Origin: Methanomassiliicoccales archaeon
GTDB taxonomy: Archaea; Thermoplasmatota; Thermoplasmata; Methanomassiliicoccales; UBA472
Reading direction: 5' to 3'
Assembly (NCBI GenBank): GCA_036504055.1
Contig: DASXVU010000007.1
Coordinates: 1 to 64,000 of the forward strand
Length of the DNA: 64,000 nt
Position numbers and translations under genes: made by a program. The notes below the pieces were generated by a model. It saw only the letters and a list, made by a program, of their open reading frames with translations. It searched no databases and was not told the origin of the DNA. Numbering within the stretch: the stretch's first letter is position 1; every line of letters begins with the position of its first letter. This document shows, piece by piece, positions 42,720 through 51,159 of the stretch.

Positions 42720-43964
42720 TCAGGCTAGGTTCAACAGGATGATCATCACCATCAGGGAGATCGCCCCGACCGCATCGATGGCGGAGGATGTCAGGGGGAT
42801 GCTGTGGTCGTCCGGGTCAAGAGCAAACCGGTAGGTGTAGATGGCCACATAATAGGAGATGAAGTTCAGCACTGTTACCGTTATGAGGCCCGCCGCGAGC
42901 GACAACAGGACCATCTCCAGCAGACCGGGCGAGCCCATCCCGAGGATCTCGGCAACGAAATGAGAGGTCACTCCTACCAGTGTGAAGACCCATATGGAGA
43001 AAATGTAGATGATGGCGAAGTTCTCCCAGGAAGTCCGGCCTGGTGTCCTCGTCGGCTCGATCGTACCCATGTGCAGCATCGAGGAGAGCCTGGAGGTGAG
43101 TATCCCTCCCAGCGCGTTGGCATCCTCCAAGAACGGCGGGATGAGTATGAGCAACGCCGGCAATGTCACCAATCCCGTTATCTGATTGTCGATGGTAAGA
43201 CCAGCAGCGATGTCCAAGACGATGCATATGAGGAGAACCGGCACGCTCTGCATTATGATCCGTTTCGTCTCGCTCTTCTTCATCATAAAGGCCCGATATG
43301 ACAAGTAAACGGTCAGCACCAGGAATATCAGAGAAAAGGTCAGCGTGTTTGAAGAGAGAAAGGAGCCGAAATCTCCGGTCACGATCAGCGCCGCGATGAA
43401 CAGCATGGGCAATGTGACTATGTCCCCGGCCGCGGTGATGATCGGAGCCGAGATATTGTCGATGTCCCATCCTCGTCTATAGCCTATCGACGCGACAAGA
43501 ATGTTGATGAGCACAATGACCACGCCGGCCAGTGCGCCTCCGAGGACCGAGATGAAAACGAATCCCTCGATCGAGATGCTGGTTACTCCTAGAGCAACAG
43601 AGATCGACTTGGCCATCACTCCCATCACCAAGGACATGACAACCGTCAGGAGAAGGGAAGCGCTCAGGTTCTGGCGCAGCATGCTTCCCCTCTTCATCGA
43701 CAGTTCGAACGTGCCGACATGCATGGCGGTACCCAACCTGCTGCCCAAGGCGCCAAAGATGTTACCCCTCATGCCGATTGCGGGTGGGATCAGGATCATC
43801 AGACCGGGGAGCAGTGCCAAGGTTTCGGTCATGAAACCCAATGTCGCTCCAGCCGCCAGGTCTCCGATGGATGAGATGACCAGCCCGATGAATCCGAGGG
43901 TGAACACACTTCGGTTGCGTCCGAAGAAACTGCGTATTCTTCCCCCCGATGCCACCCCATTCAT
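42720..43964 (-). CDS. MgtE/SLC41-like divalent cation transporter, duplicated
   Basis: 414 residues with about ten membrane helices in two homologous halves, each an MgtE-type channel unit: LALLPGLMILIPPAIGMRGNIFGALGSRLG and GTAMHVGTFE in the first, LPALLILIPPFLEDANALGGILTSRLS and MLHMGTIEP in the second (motifs given in shortened form). No cytoplasmic N or CBS domains as in bacterial MgtE. Probably Mg2+ or another divalent cation. The two PhoU-TrkA_C genes just across the divergent region are likely its regulators. Confidence 0.88.
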   Translation of the reverse strand: MNGVASGGRIRSFFGRNRSVFTLGFIGLVISSIGDLAAGATLGFMTETLALLPGLMILIPPAIGMRGNIFGALGSRLGTAMHVGTFELSMKRGSMLRQNLSASLLLTVVMSLVMGVMAKSISVALGVTSISIEGFVFISVLGGALAGVVIVLINILVASIGYRRGWDIDNISAPIITAAGDIVTLPMLFIAALIVTGDFGSFLSSNTLTFSLIFLVLTVYLSYRAFMMKKSETKRIIMQSVPVLLICIVLDIAAGLTIDNQITGLVTLPALLILIPPFLEDANALGGILTSRLSSMLHMGTIEPTRTPGRTSWENFAIIYIFSIWVFTLVGVTSHFVAEILGMGSPGLLEMVLLSLAAGLITVTVLNFISYYVAIYTYRFALDPDDHSIPLTSSAIDAVGAISLMVMIILLNLA

Positions 43965-44233
43965 CTCCCTGCATGAGCATACTCATCCTATATTTGATGT
44001 TCGAAGGGTGGAGTCCAGTGATATGGTTTTCTCACTTCGGCATGGGCAATAGATAAATATCGCTGAATAGGATTGATGGTAGTCCGCTTTTCAGGGCAGG
44101 TAGAGATTCTCTAGCCATGACCTGGGGCGGAAGGGTCGGGATCAAATTCAATGTGTTTGGGCTGTTTCAGCGGCATCCTCCTCGTGAACGATAGAAGAAA
44201 TACCATTCACGGAGTACATGAGGTGTGCACCTT

Positions 44234-44875
44234 ATGACCGAACATCATGAGCACACACCTGACCGGACAGAGATATCCCATACCACCGTCCGTGAGCTCC
44301 TCACCGAGATGAAGGACATCTCCGAGGTGATGGTAGATCTGGCATATGCCGCCATCATGTTCGATTCGGAAGAGATCGCCGAAGAGGTCGCGCATCTCGA
44401 GGAAAGGATGCACACCCTAAACTATGAGATCCGGATCAAGGCGATGCTATCGGCGAGGACATACAACGACGCGGTGAAGATCGCGGGGTTGTTACAGGTG
44501 GCCGCCGCCTCCGAATCTATATCGAATGCTGCGGGGGACATAGTCACGCTGTCCGGAGTAGATCCGACCAAGAAACCGTTCCTTTCCTTTGTACTTAGAG
44601 AGGCGGAAGAGAAGATCCGCAGGCTCACCATATCGGATAGCTCGGACATGGTCTCCCGGAGCATCGCTGACCTGAGCATCGAATCAGAGACCGGGATGAG
44701 GGTCATAGCGATCAAGCGCGGGAAACGCTGGATATACGATCCCGAAGAAGATACCGTTCTCAAGGCAGGCGATGTCATCATAGTGAGGGGAACCGAAAGT
44801 GGTTCGGAGGTGCTGCGCAAGCACGTTTCCGGTGAAGCGAAATGGCCGGTCTATCCGGTCGAGGAGGATGAGTGA
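44234..44875 (+). CDS. PhoU-like helical domain plus TrkA_C (RCK-C) domain protein, copy 1
   Basis: 213 residues: helical PhoU-like part (about 10-125: ELLTEMKDISEVMVDLAYAA, EVAHLEERMHTLNYEIRIKA, ASESISNAAGDIV) and a C-terminal RCK-C domain (about 140-210: MRVIAIKRGKRWIYDP, TVLKAGDVIIVRGTESG). RCK-C domains bind small ligands to gate K+ or divalent transport. ATG at 44234 has GAGGTG 8 nt upstream and is preferred to GTG 44225. Paired with a paralogue directly downstream and divergent from the MgtE-like transporter. Confidence 0.85.
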   Translation: MTEHHEHTPDRTEISHTTVRELLTEMKDISEVMVDLAYAAIMFDSEEIAEEVAHLEERMHTLNYEIRIKAMLSARTYNDAVKIAGLLQVAAASESISNAAGDIVTLSGVDPTKKPFLSFVLREAEEKIRRLTISDSSDMVSRSIADLSIESETGMRVIAIKRGKRWIYDPEEDTVLKAGDVIIVRGTESGSEVLRKHVSGEAKWPVYPVEEDE

Positions 44876-44876
44876 A

Positions 44877-45455
44877 ATGGACGAGATCGACGAAATGCTG
44901 TTGGAGCTCAAGGACACCTCTGAGCTGATGATAGACCTGGCATACTCTTCCCTGCTCTACAACAACCGCGACATCGCCGAAGAGGTCTTCGAGATGGAGG
45001 AGGCGCTCGATGAACTGGCAATGGAGATCCAAAAGAAGGCCATCGAAAGGGCGGTCAAGGACTCCGATCCGGACAAGGCCTATGCGGTGATCAGGCTGGC
45101 ACAGTCGGTGGAGGAGATATCCGATGCCGCCCGGCAGATCGCCGACGTGGTATTGCACGATGTGGAGCCTCATCCGGTCATAGCGCTTTCCTTGCAGGAG
45201 AGCGAGTCCATCATCAGCAGCGCCATCGTATTGGAGAACTCCGACCTGGCCGGCTCCACCTTGGGAGACACCAAGCTGGCCAACCAGTGCGGCATGTGGG
45301 TGGTGGCGATCAAGAGAGGGCGCAAGTACATCTACGGCCCGGACAAGTCCACCCGGGTGTCCGCGGGGGACCTCCTCTTCGTGCGGGGCCCTCAGGACGG
45401 GGAATCCTGCTTCAGGGAGATAGCGGCAGGAGAGGCCCACATAGAACCGATTTGA
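44877..45455 (+). CDS. PhoU-like helical domain plus TrkA_C (RCK-C) domain protein, copy 2
   Basis: 192 residues with the same layout as the preceding gene: ELKDTSELMIDLAYSSLLYN, EVFEMEEALDELAMEIQKKA, SVEEISDAARQIADVV, then RCK-C with MWVVAIKRGRKYIYGPD and RVSAGDLLFVRGPQDG. The two probably form a heteromeric, ring-like gate for the transporter. ATG 44877 lies 9 nt after GAGGAGG; ATG 44868 would overlap the first gene by 8 bp with no room for the ribosome site. Confidence 0.85.
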   Translation: MDEIDEMLLELKDTSELMIDLAYSSLLYNNRDIAEEVFEMEEALDELAMEIQKKAIERAVKDSDPDKAYAVIRLAQSVEEISDAARQIADVVLHDVEPHPVIALSLQESESIISSAIVLENSDLAGSTLGDTKLANQCGMWVVAIKRGRKYIYGPDKSTRVSAGDLLFVRGPQDGESCFREIAAGEAHIEPI

Positions 45456-45508
45456 TCAGAAGATCATGAGAACAACAGAATGAACGACTATTCTTGATGG
45501 AGATGAAG

Positions 45509-45581
45509 TAGCCCCGGGCAGATTCGAACTGCCGTCGCTGCCTCCAGAGGGCGGCATGATTGACCGCTACACTACGGGGCT
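45509..45581 (-). tRNA. tRNA-Gln (CTG)
   Basis: Acceptor AGCCCCG/CGGGGCT, T arm GGCAG-TTCGAAT-CTGCC, anticodon loop CTCTGGA giving CTG. The anticodon stem CCGCC/GGCAG has one mismatch (C28 with A42). CCA is not encoded. A TATA-like GGTTAAAGACC 26-30 nt upstream gives it its own promoter. Confidence 0.88.
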
Positions 45582-45605
45582 ATGAAATGTGGGTAAAAAG
45601 TTCTT

Positions 45606-45616
45606 GGTCTTTAACC
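45606..45616 (-). promoter_or_regulatory. TATA box of tRNA-Gln
   Basis: Minus strand GGTTAAAGACC, centred near 45611, predicts a start at about 45585, four bases before the mature 5' end of the tRNA. It overlaps the region just after the adk stop. Confidence 0.45.
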
Positions 45617-45633
45617 TTTTGCTCCCGTTCAGA

Positions 45634-46275
45634 CTATTTCGTCTTATGGGACCTCAAGGCCTTCAGGATGCGCGCGTAAACGTCGCCGATCTCTCCTTGT
45701 CCGTCGATACGCACCAAGATCTGTTTGTCATAGTAGTATCTGGTGAGGGGCAGGGTCTTTTCTTTGTATACGCGGAGCCTCTCCCTGACGACCTTTTCCG
45801 AGTCGTCGTTCCTCTGGATAAGTTCAGAACCGCACTTGTCGCACTTGCCCGCGACCTTTGGCGGGTTGAACTCCAGGTGGAAGACCGAGTTGCATGACTT
45901 GCAGACGCGCCTTTCGGTGAGCCTCTTGACGAGCAGCTCCTCATCCACCTCAAGGTCTATGGCCATGTCCACGGTTATGATCTGGTCCAGCATCTTGGCC
46001 TGCTCGACGGTCCTCGGGAATCCGTCCAGGATGACGCCTCCCTGCAGTCCGGTGAGCTTCTCCTTGATCAGGTCCCCGACCAGCTGGTCCGGCACCAATC
46101 CGCCGGATTCCATGAAGGACTTCGCTTTGACCCCCAACGGGGTTCCGAGCTTGACCGCTTCCCTCAGCAGGTCGCCGGTGGAGATCTTTGTGAACTTGAG
46201 CTCGGCGCACAGCCTCTCGGTCTGGGTGCCCTTTCCAGAGCCCGGCGGTCCAAGGAGAACGATCTTGAGGTCCAT
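45634..46275 (-). CDS. adk: Adenylate kinase, bacterial-type with zinc LID
   Basis: 213 residues. P-loop LLGPPGSGKGTQ, ISTGDLLREA, GVILDGFPRT, and a LID domain with four Cys (CKSC and CDKC) that binds zinc. This is the bacterial/eukaryotic Adk family rather than the trimeric archaeal type, as in several Thermoplasmatota. ATG 46275 follows a TATA box by 28 nt, so the message is leaderless; the frame to 46296 adds MKSVPTP and lies over the promoter. Confidence 0.97.
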   Translation of the reverse strand: MDLKIVLLGPPGSGKGTQTERLCAELKFTKISTGDLLREAVKLGTPLGVKAKSFMESGGLVPDQLVGDLIKEKLTGLQGGVILDGFPRTVEQAKMLDQIITVDMAIDLEVDEELLVKRLTERRVCKSCNSVFHLEFNPPKVAGKCDKCGSELIQRNDDSEKVVRERLRVYKEKTLPLTRYYYDKQILVRIDGQGEIGDVYARILKALRSHKTK

Positions 46276-46297
46276 GGGCGTAGGAACGGACTTCAAA

Positions 46298-46309
46298 TAA
46301 ATAAATCAT
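46298..46309 (-). promoter_or_regulatory. TATA box of adk
   Basis: Minus strand TTTATTTATTTG, centred near 46303, predicts transcription from about 46277, two bases before the ATG at 46275. Confidence 0.55.
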
Positions 46310-46398
46310 GCGAAAGCTTGACACTGCCTGCCAGATGTTGGGATGCCGCTATCCCAGTTTCCCATAGCTATTTATGATTTCTTGATGGTCACTCACAC

Positions 46399-46935
46399 AT
46401 GATCAAGGGGAAACACGTCGGTATCCGGCCGCTCCAGTCCGACGATGCCTGGATCCTGTTCAAATGGTTCAACGATCCCAAAGTGACTGACGATCTCGGA
46501 ATCAGGGAACCTCGGCCTTCCGTCTCCCTGGAAGAGGAGATGGAGCTGACCCAGGACAAGATCGGAAAGCGGACCGTCCGCCCTTTCATCGTGCAGGACC
46601 TGGACCTCGATGTCCCGGCTGGCCTGGCCGAACTGACCCGCATAGACCTTAAGAACGCATCGGCAAAGGTCTTCCTGGTGATCGGAGAGCCGGACCTTTT
46701 CACCGATGGTTTCTTTCTCGAGTCCCTAGGATTGGTCGCCAGCGTCGCTTTCAGGAACATGAACCTGCATCGGTTGGAGGTAAGGGTTCCGGCTTACAAC
46801 GACAGGTTGATCCGGCTCTACCTCGCCTCCGGTTTCGAAACGGAAGGCAGGCTCCGGCATGACCATTTCCGCCACGGGGCCTATGTCGATTCCGTTATCC
46901 TTTCCAAGGTCCGGGGCATCGGAGGTGTGGACTGA
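46399..46935 (+). CDS. GNAT-family acetyltransferase (RimJ/RimL-like)
   Basis: 178 residues of the Acetyltransf_3 type: IRPLQSDDAWILFKWFNDPKV at the N-terminus and NMNLHRLEVRVPAYNDRLIRLYLASGF with the C-terminal GAYVDSVIL. The usual acetyl-CoA motif Q/RxxGxG/A is weak here (the matching stretch is DLFTDGFFLESLGL), so activity is uncertain. It overlaps the next GNAT gene by one base (TGATG); the pair may form a heterodimer. Confidence 0.82.
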   Translation: MIKGKHVGIRPLQSDDAWILFKWFNDPKVTDDLGIREPRPSVSLEEEMELTQDKIGKRTVRPFIVQDLDLDVPAGLAELTRIDLKNASAKVFLVIGEPDLFTDGFFLESLGLVASVAFRNMNLHRLEVRVPAYNDRLIRLYLASGFETEGRLRHDHFRHGAYVDSVILSKVRGIGGVD

Positions 46936-47468
46936 TGCTCGAGGGAGATAAGGTAAGGCTCCTGGCGGTCGACCGGGAGAACTTGCCGAAGTTCCTTGGC
47001 TGGGTCAACGACCCGGAGGTGACCCAATACCTGATGGTCGACCCGCCGCTGGGCATGGAACAGGAGGAGGCGTGGTTCGAGGGACTGCGTGACCGGGAGG
47101 CCATGGTGTTCACCATCCTGAGCAAGGAAGGTGAGGTGATCGGCAACTGCGGTCTGGAAAAGATATCCTGGAAGGACCGGAAGGCGACGCTCGGCATCAT
47201 GATTGGCTCAAAGGAGCACTGGGACAAAGGCTATGGCACCGACGCGGTCAGGACCCTTCTCCGGCTCAGCTTCGATGAGTTGAACCTTATGCGGGTATGC
47301 CTGATTTGCGATCAGAGCAACGTCCGGGCCCAACGTGCCTATGAGAAATGCGGTTTCCGTCGCGAAGGGGTGATGCGTGCCTATCGGTACAAGAACGGCG
47401 CCTATGTCGACGAGGTGCTGATGTCCGTCCTGCAGCCTGAATGGCTCGAGCTGCGGAATAAGCCCTGA
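46935..47468 (+). CDS. GNAT-family acetyltransferase (RimJ/RimL-like)
   Basis: 177 residues, complete Acetyltransf_3 pattern: FLGWVNDPEVTQYLM, VIGNCGLEKISWKDRKATLG, acetyl-CoA loop HWDKGYGTDAVRTLLRLSF, LMRVCLICDQSNVRAQRAYEKCGF (in parts) and GAYVDEVLMSVL. Unlike its upstream neighbour it keeps the GYG loop, so it is probably the active member of the pair. It converges on the ATP-grasp gene with 6 bp between. Confidence 0.9.
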   Translation: MLEGDKVRLLAVDRENLPKFLGWVNDPEVTQYLMVDPPLGMEQEEAWFEGLRDREAMVFTILSKEGEVIGNCGLEKISWKDRKATLGIMIGSKEHWDKGYGTDAVRTLLRLSFDELNLMRVCLICDQSNVRAQRAYEKCGFRREGVMRAYRYKNGAYVDEVLMSVLQPEWLELRNKP

Positions 47469-47474
47469 TCGCTC

Positions 47475-48377
47475 TCAGTTGTTAGCATCCTTGATGCCAG
47501 GCGCTCCTTTCTCCAGCAGGAACTCGATGATGCGGCTGTAGATCTTCGGATAGCAGCCGTCCTCCCCTGATTCCAGTGAAGGGTTGTCATTGACCTCGAT
47601 GACGTACGCCCCGTCCTCGCATTCCTTTATGTCCACGCCATAGAGTCCGTTGCCGATCGCCCTGGCGGCCTTGAGGCCGGCCTCCAGTACCGCGGGCGGG
47701 ATCTTATCCATAGGCACACTTTCCGTAGTGCAGTACACCAGATGGCCGTTCACCTCCGCCTGGATCTTGAACGTCTCCGGCGGGATCATGTACTTGCAGG
47801 CATAGAGCAGCTCCCCGCCCAGGACGCCGATCCTCCAGTCGTACTTGCTCGAGACGAACTTCTGTACCACGATCCAGTCGGACATCTTCATGAAGCGGTT
47901 GGCCGTCTTCATGAAATCTCCCGGATCCCGGGCCTTCTCTACACGGGCGGAGAAGCAAGTGGACGGCTCCTTCAGTATCAACGGCGTTCCCCAGCTGTCG
48001 AACATCGCTTTGGCATGGTCGATCGTGATGTCCTTCTTCTTCAGGAAGGCGGTCTTCGGGATCTTCACGTTGTTCTTGAGAAGATGGTAGTACATGTTGA
48101 CCTTGTCCGCACAGATCTGGATGGAGGCAGGGTCATCCACCACCGGGATGTTGTGCAGGCTCGCCATCTTCGAGGCCACGAACGCCACGTTCATCGGGTC
48201 GGTGTTGGTGCGGATGAAGAGCCCATCGGTCTTCAGCAGGCGCTTGATCTCCTCGGGGAAGATGAAGTCCACGCTGTGCCCCATGTCCTCGGCCGCGTCG
48301 CGGCATTTCAAAAGTGCGCTCAGCTGCTCTGCATTGCTCAGGGTCTGCCTGTTAACAAAAACACCTAGATTAGACAT
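47475..48377 (-). CDS. RimK-like ATP-grasp ligase
   Basis: 300 residues. ATP-grasp amide-bond-forming enzyme: N-terminal pre-ATP-grasp part (GLFIRTNTDPMN, VVDDPASIQICADKVNMYYHL), P-loop-like LILKEPSTCFSARVEKA, VVQKFVSSKYDWRIGVLGGE and the metal-binding end YGVDIKECEDGAYVIEVNDNPSL. It should couple a carboxylate to an amine using ATP. It overlaps by 8 bp the RLAN-like gene upstream; in bacteria these two parts form one protein predicted to make small peptides or modify proteins. Substrates unknown. Confidence 0.87.
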   Translation of the reverse strand: MSNLGVFVNRQTLSNAEQLSALLKCRDAAEDMGHSVDFIFPEEIKRLLKTDGLFIRTNTDPMNVAFVASKMASLHNIPVVDDPASIQICADKVNMYYHLLKNNVKIPKTAFLKKKDITIDHAKAMFDSWGTPLILKEPSTCFSARVEKARDPGDFMKTANRFMKMSDWIVVQKFVSSKYDWRIGVLGGELLYACKYMIPPETFKIQAEVNGHLVYCTTESVPMDKIPPAVLEAGLKAARAIGNGLYGVDIKECEDGAYVIEVNDNPSLESGEDGCYPKIYSRIIEFLLEKGAPGIKDANN

Positions 48378-49053
48378 TTAATTTTTCGCCTTCCGTGAAC
48401 GGGGCCCACCTGCTCTGCAGGTACTCTCCAAGGAGATGCTTCTCCCGCCTGGTGAGCTTGGAATACCTCACCGGCCCCATGGAAGAGAGTGAATACTTGC
48501 CATCATGCTCGATCAGGATCGCGCTGAAAAGCGGGATCCGGAACAGCCTATAAACATCCGATACCATCCTGGCCACCTCTGGATCGTCGTTTTCGACGGT
48601 CTTCCCGAAAACCGAGGTCACGGCCACCATGTTCGCACCCTGGGGCAGCTTCTGGTAGCAGAATGGATACTTGCCCTTGTTCGTGACATGCTTGATGACG
48701 TCCTTGGCCGTCTCCTCGTCCTTGACGACGAAGAACTCCGACGGGGTCGAGAAGTAGTTTAGACCATAGATCACGCAGGGGGTGCTGGCATACTGATACG
48801 ATATCTCCCAGTCACTGACCTCGATCCCGGAGAGCTTTGCCTTCTCCAGGCAGATCGGGACCACGTACGCTTCGATCACCTGGCCGCTCGAGGGAACGGT
48901 GTTGATGCCGCTCATCTCGCTGCTCACAGCGGTATAGTAGGCCTCGGATTTGTAGAAATGGTTCTCGCTGACGACGTGCATGGAATCGTCCATGGACACC
49001 TTGAATATCGAATCCTCCTTGAGGACACGATCCTTCCTCTCGTGCGCGGTCAT
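48370..49053 (-). CDS. RLAN-like protein (N-terminal partner of RimK-type ATP-grasp)
   Basis: 227 residues. Resembles the RLAN domain that normally precedes a RimK-like ATP-grasp: SENHFYKSEAYYTAVSSEMSG, VIYGLNYFSTPSEF, VYRLFRIPLFSAILIEHDGKY with SLSSMGPVRYSKL. Here it is a separate gene whose end overlaps the ATP-grasp start by 8 bp, i.e. the fusion is split but the order is kept. Predicted to hold the acceptor or carrier for the ligase; this is family-based inference. No membrane segment. Several GNAT genes lie around it. Confidence 0.65.
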   Translation of the reverse strand: MTAHERKDRVLKEDSIFKVSMDDSMHVVSENHFYKSEAYYTAVSSEMSGINTVPSSGQVIEAYVVPICLEKAKLSGIEVSDWEISYQYASTPCVIYGLNYFSTPSEFFVVKDEETAKDVIKHVTNKGKYPFCYQKLPQGANMVAVTSVFGKTVENDDPEVARMVSDVYRLFRIPLFSAILIEHDGKYSLSSMGPVRYSKLTRREKHLLGEYLQSRWAPFTEGEKLNV

Positions 49054-49134
49054 CTAGTGCATCACCAGAATATCGCTCATCGAGGTTGCCACTGACACAG
49101 GTCCATGACAACACAAAATCCATGTAATATTTGG

Positions 49135-49283
49135 ATTTAAACAGAAATCAGACCACTGCGTCTCGGTCCCACACTGTTCCTCGCCCCTTTGCCGAGAGGC
49201 AGGAACGCGATTATCACTACTATCGCCATCTTCCGATTCTTCGCCTGAGTCTTCCATTCGAAACACTCTTGCGGTACCCTCAT
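49135..49283 (-). CDS. Doubtful small basic protein (49 aa) in a 350-bp gap
   Basis: In the interval 49054-49405 this is the only candidate: ATG at 49283, basic N-terminus with FEWKTQAKNRK, a short hydrophobic stretch MAIVVIIAFLPLG and a basic end, TAA stop. A TATA-like GGTTTTAAG lies upstream but about 6 nt too close for the usual spacing. Otherwise the gap holds only the upstream region of the RLAN gene. Confidence 0.2.
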
Positions 49284-49405
49284 GTCCGAGAGATGCTTAA
49301 AACCTTTTTCCTAATTCTCGCTGGGTCGCAAAACAACGGCATCACATGTTAACTCCGTGGATCTCCAGGTGATCCTTGTCAGAACATCCGATGCTTCATT
49401 CCAGC

Positions 49406-50245
49406 CTATCCCTTTTCTGGAGACATCATGGAAACGATTGAGGTCGGCTCTTCGAACGGTTCTCCCCTAGACATGCGGGTCGCTCCTTCATGCTGTTCAA
49501 AACCCAAGGCCCTGATAAGCTTAGCCACCTTCACATTATTGCCCGGGACGCACAATCTGAACGTCTCGGCACTTATGTTCGATACAGTTGCCCGGAGCAA
49601 CTGCTCGACCAGCACCGGTTCTCCATCCTTCACCACGCACGGACCCAGGTCCACCCTCCCCTGCGCCTGCCTGCACATGATGTATCCGGTGATATTGTTC
49701 CTTTCTCCGCAGGCGTAGACATGCGCCGTCGGTTCTTCGAATAGCACCTTCAGTATCCGGGCCCGATCAATACCCACCTCATCGATATCGAGCTTTACCA
49801 CTTCCTCCAGGCCCGGAGTGAACACCTCGATCGACGGAGGTTCGATGTTGTGCACGTTACCCATGAACCTGAGCGAGAGGAACTCTGTCCTGAATCCGAA
49901 CCTTTCGTAGAACGGTTCGACGCCTGGAACGCTGTCCAGCTTGATGCTGGTGGCACCGGAGCGTTCCGCCGCTTCGAGGCAGTGGGACAGCAGTTCCTTC
50001 CCGATCTGCCTCGCCCTCGACTCTTTCCGAACGATAAGCGAGTTGATCCAGGCCAGCCGGTCGTATCTTATGAAGCCAATGATGCCGACCTCCAGGCCAT
50101 CCAGCCTGGCCTTGAAGAAACCGTCCGGCTCGAGCCGGAGGAGCCGTTTCCAATCCGCCTCGTTCCTGTTCCATCCTTCCGAATCGGTCAGTCCCTTTCC
50201 GAAGGCCAGGTCCTCCTGGGTGAATCGGACGATCTCCACGCTCAC
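49406..50245 (-). CDS. GNAT acetyltransferase with YitH-type C-terminal domain
   Basis: 279 residues. N-terminal GNAT (about 1-135) with LAWINSLIVRKESRARQIGKELL (in parts; acetyl-CoA loop RARQIGK) and GATSIKLDSVPGVEPFYERFGF, then a second GNAT-like Acetyltransf_18 domain (about 140-275, DRARILKVLFEEPTAHVYAC, GPCVVKDGEPVLVEQLL). Proteins with this layout are uncharacterised acetyltransferases. It lies upstream of the RLAN/ATP-grasp pair on the same strand, 350 bp away. Stop is TAG. Confidence 0.85.
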   Translation of the reverse strand: MSVEIVRFTQEDLAFGKGLTDSEGWNRNEADWKRLLRLEPDGFFKARLDGLEVGIIGFIRYDRLAWINSLIVRKESRARQIGKELLSHCLEAAERSGATSIKLDSVPGVEPFYERFGFRTEFLSLRFMGNVHNIEPPSIEVFTPGLEEVVKLDIDEVGIDRARILKVLFEEPTAHVYACGERNNITGYIMCRQAQGRVDLGPCVVKDGEPVLVEQLLRATVSNISAETFRLCVPGNNVKVAKLIRALGFEQHEGATRMSRGEPFEEPTSIVSMMSPEKG

Positions 50246-50375
50246 AAAATGGGAGCATTCTACCGGCAGATAGCGTTATCGTTTAAAGGGCATTCAAAGC
50301 ACCATCGAAATGTAGGATCGTATGTCCAGTCGGAAGGGTTATTGTATCCGACCCTGCAATATCGGTCCGATTCCG

Positions 50376-51119
50376 ATGAAGGTCAGTTTCCTTGGCACCA
50401 ACGGCTGGTACGATTCACCGACCGGGCTCACCACATGCCTGCTCATCGACACCGAGGAATGCCACATCATCCTCGATGCCGGAAACGGGTTCCATAAGAT
50501 CGATAAACTCATCCAGGACGAGAAGCCGATCTATGTCTTTTTGAGCCACCCGCACCTGGACCACATCTCCGGATTTCACACGCTTAACAAATACAAGTTC
50601 AAACAAGGGATCAAGATATTCGGACAGCCTGGGTGCAAAGAGGTGCTCAACCGGATCATAGCCCCTCCTTTCACCGTACCATTCGATCTCCTTCAATGCA
50701 AGGTGGAGGTGGAGGATGTGGCCGAGGGCAGGCATGAGATGCCGATCCGTTTCGAATGCCGATACCTGGTCCACAGTACTCCCTGCTTCGGCTACCGATT
50801 CGAAGTGGATGGAAAAGTACTGGCATTCTGCACGGACACCGGCGTCTGCGAGAACGCCATTGAGCTATGCCGGGAGGCTGACCTGATGATCACTGAATGC
50901 TCCTATAAGCCCGGTCAGTACAGTTTCGTATGGCCTCACCTGAATCCGGAGGACGCCGTTGACATGGCCAAGAACGCTAATGCCAAGCGTTTGGCCCTGG
51001 TCCATTTCGACGCCGCCCAGTACCAGACAATAGCGGAACGTTACGAAGCTGTGGAACCTCTCAAGGCCAAGTTCAAGGACATCTTCGTGGGTGAGGACGA
51101 CAGGGAATTGACGGTCTGA
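50376..51119 (+). CDS. Metallo-beta-lactamase-fold hydrolase (RNase Z-like)
   Basis: 247 residues. Zinc motif His58-x-His60-x-Asp62-His63 in LSHPHLDHISG, further ligands in FCTDTG and LVHFDAA. N-terminal FLGTNGWYDSPTGLTTCLLI and ILDAGNGFH match the RNase Z/phosphodiesterase branch. Lacks the exosite arm of true tRNase Z, so a small-molecule or nucleotide phosphodiesterase is as likely. ATG 50376 is preferred to the longer frame because it starts directly at the first beta-strand. Confidence 0.88.
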   Translation: MKVSFLGTNGWYDSPTGLTTCLLIDTEECHIILDAGNGFHKIDKLIQDEKPIYVFLSHPHLDHISGFHTLNKYKFKQGIKIFGQPGCKEVLNRIIAPPFTVPFDLLQCKVEVEDVAEGRHEMPIRFECRYLVHSTPCFGYRFEVDGKVLAFCTDTGVCENAIELCREADLMITECSYKPGQYSFVWPHLNPEDAVDMAKNANAKRLALVHFDAAQYQTIAERYEAVEPLKAKFKDIFVGEDDRELTV

Positions 51120-51159
51120 CCATTCCGATAATCAGCAACTATTTCAGACAAATAATCAA

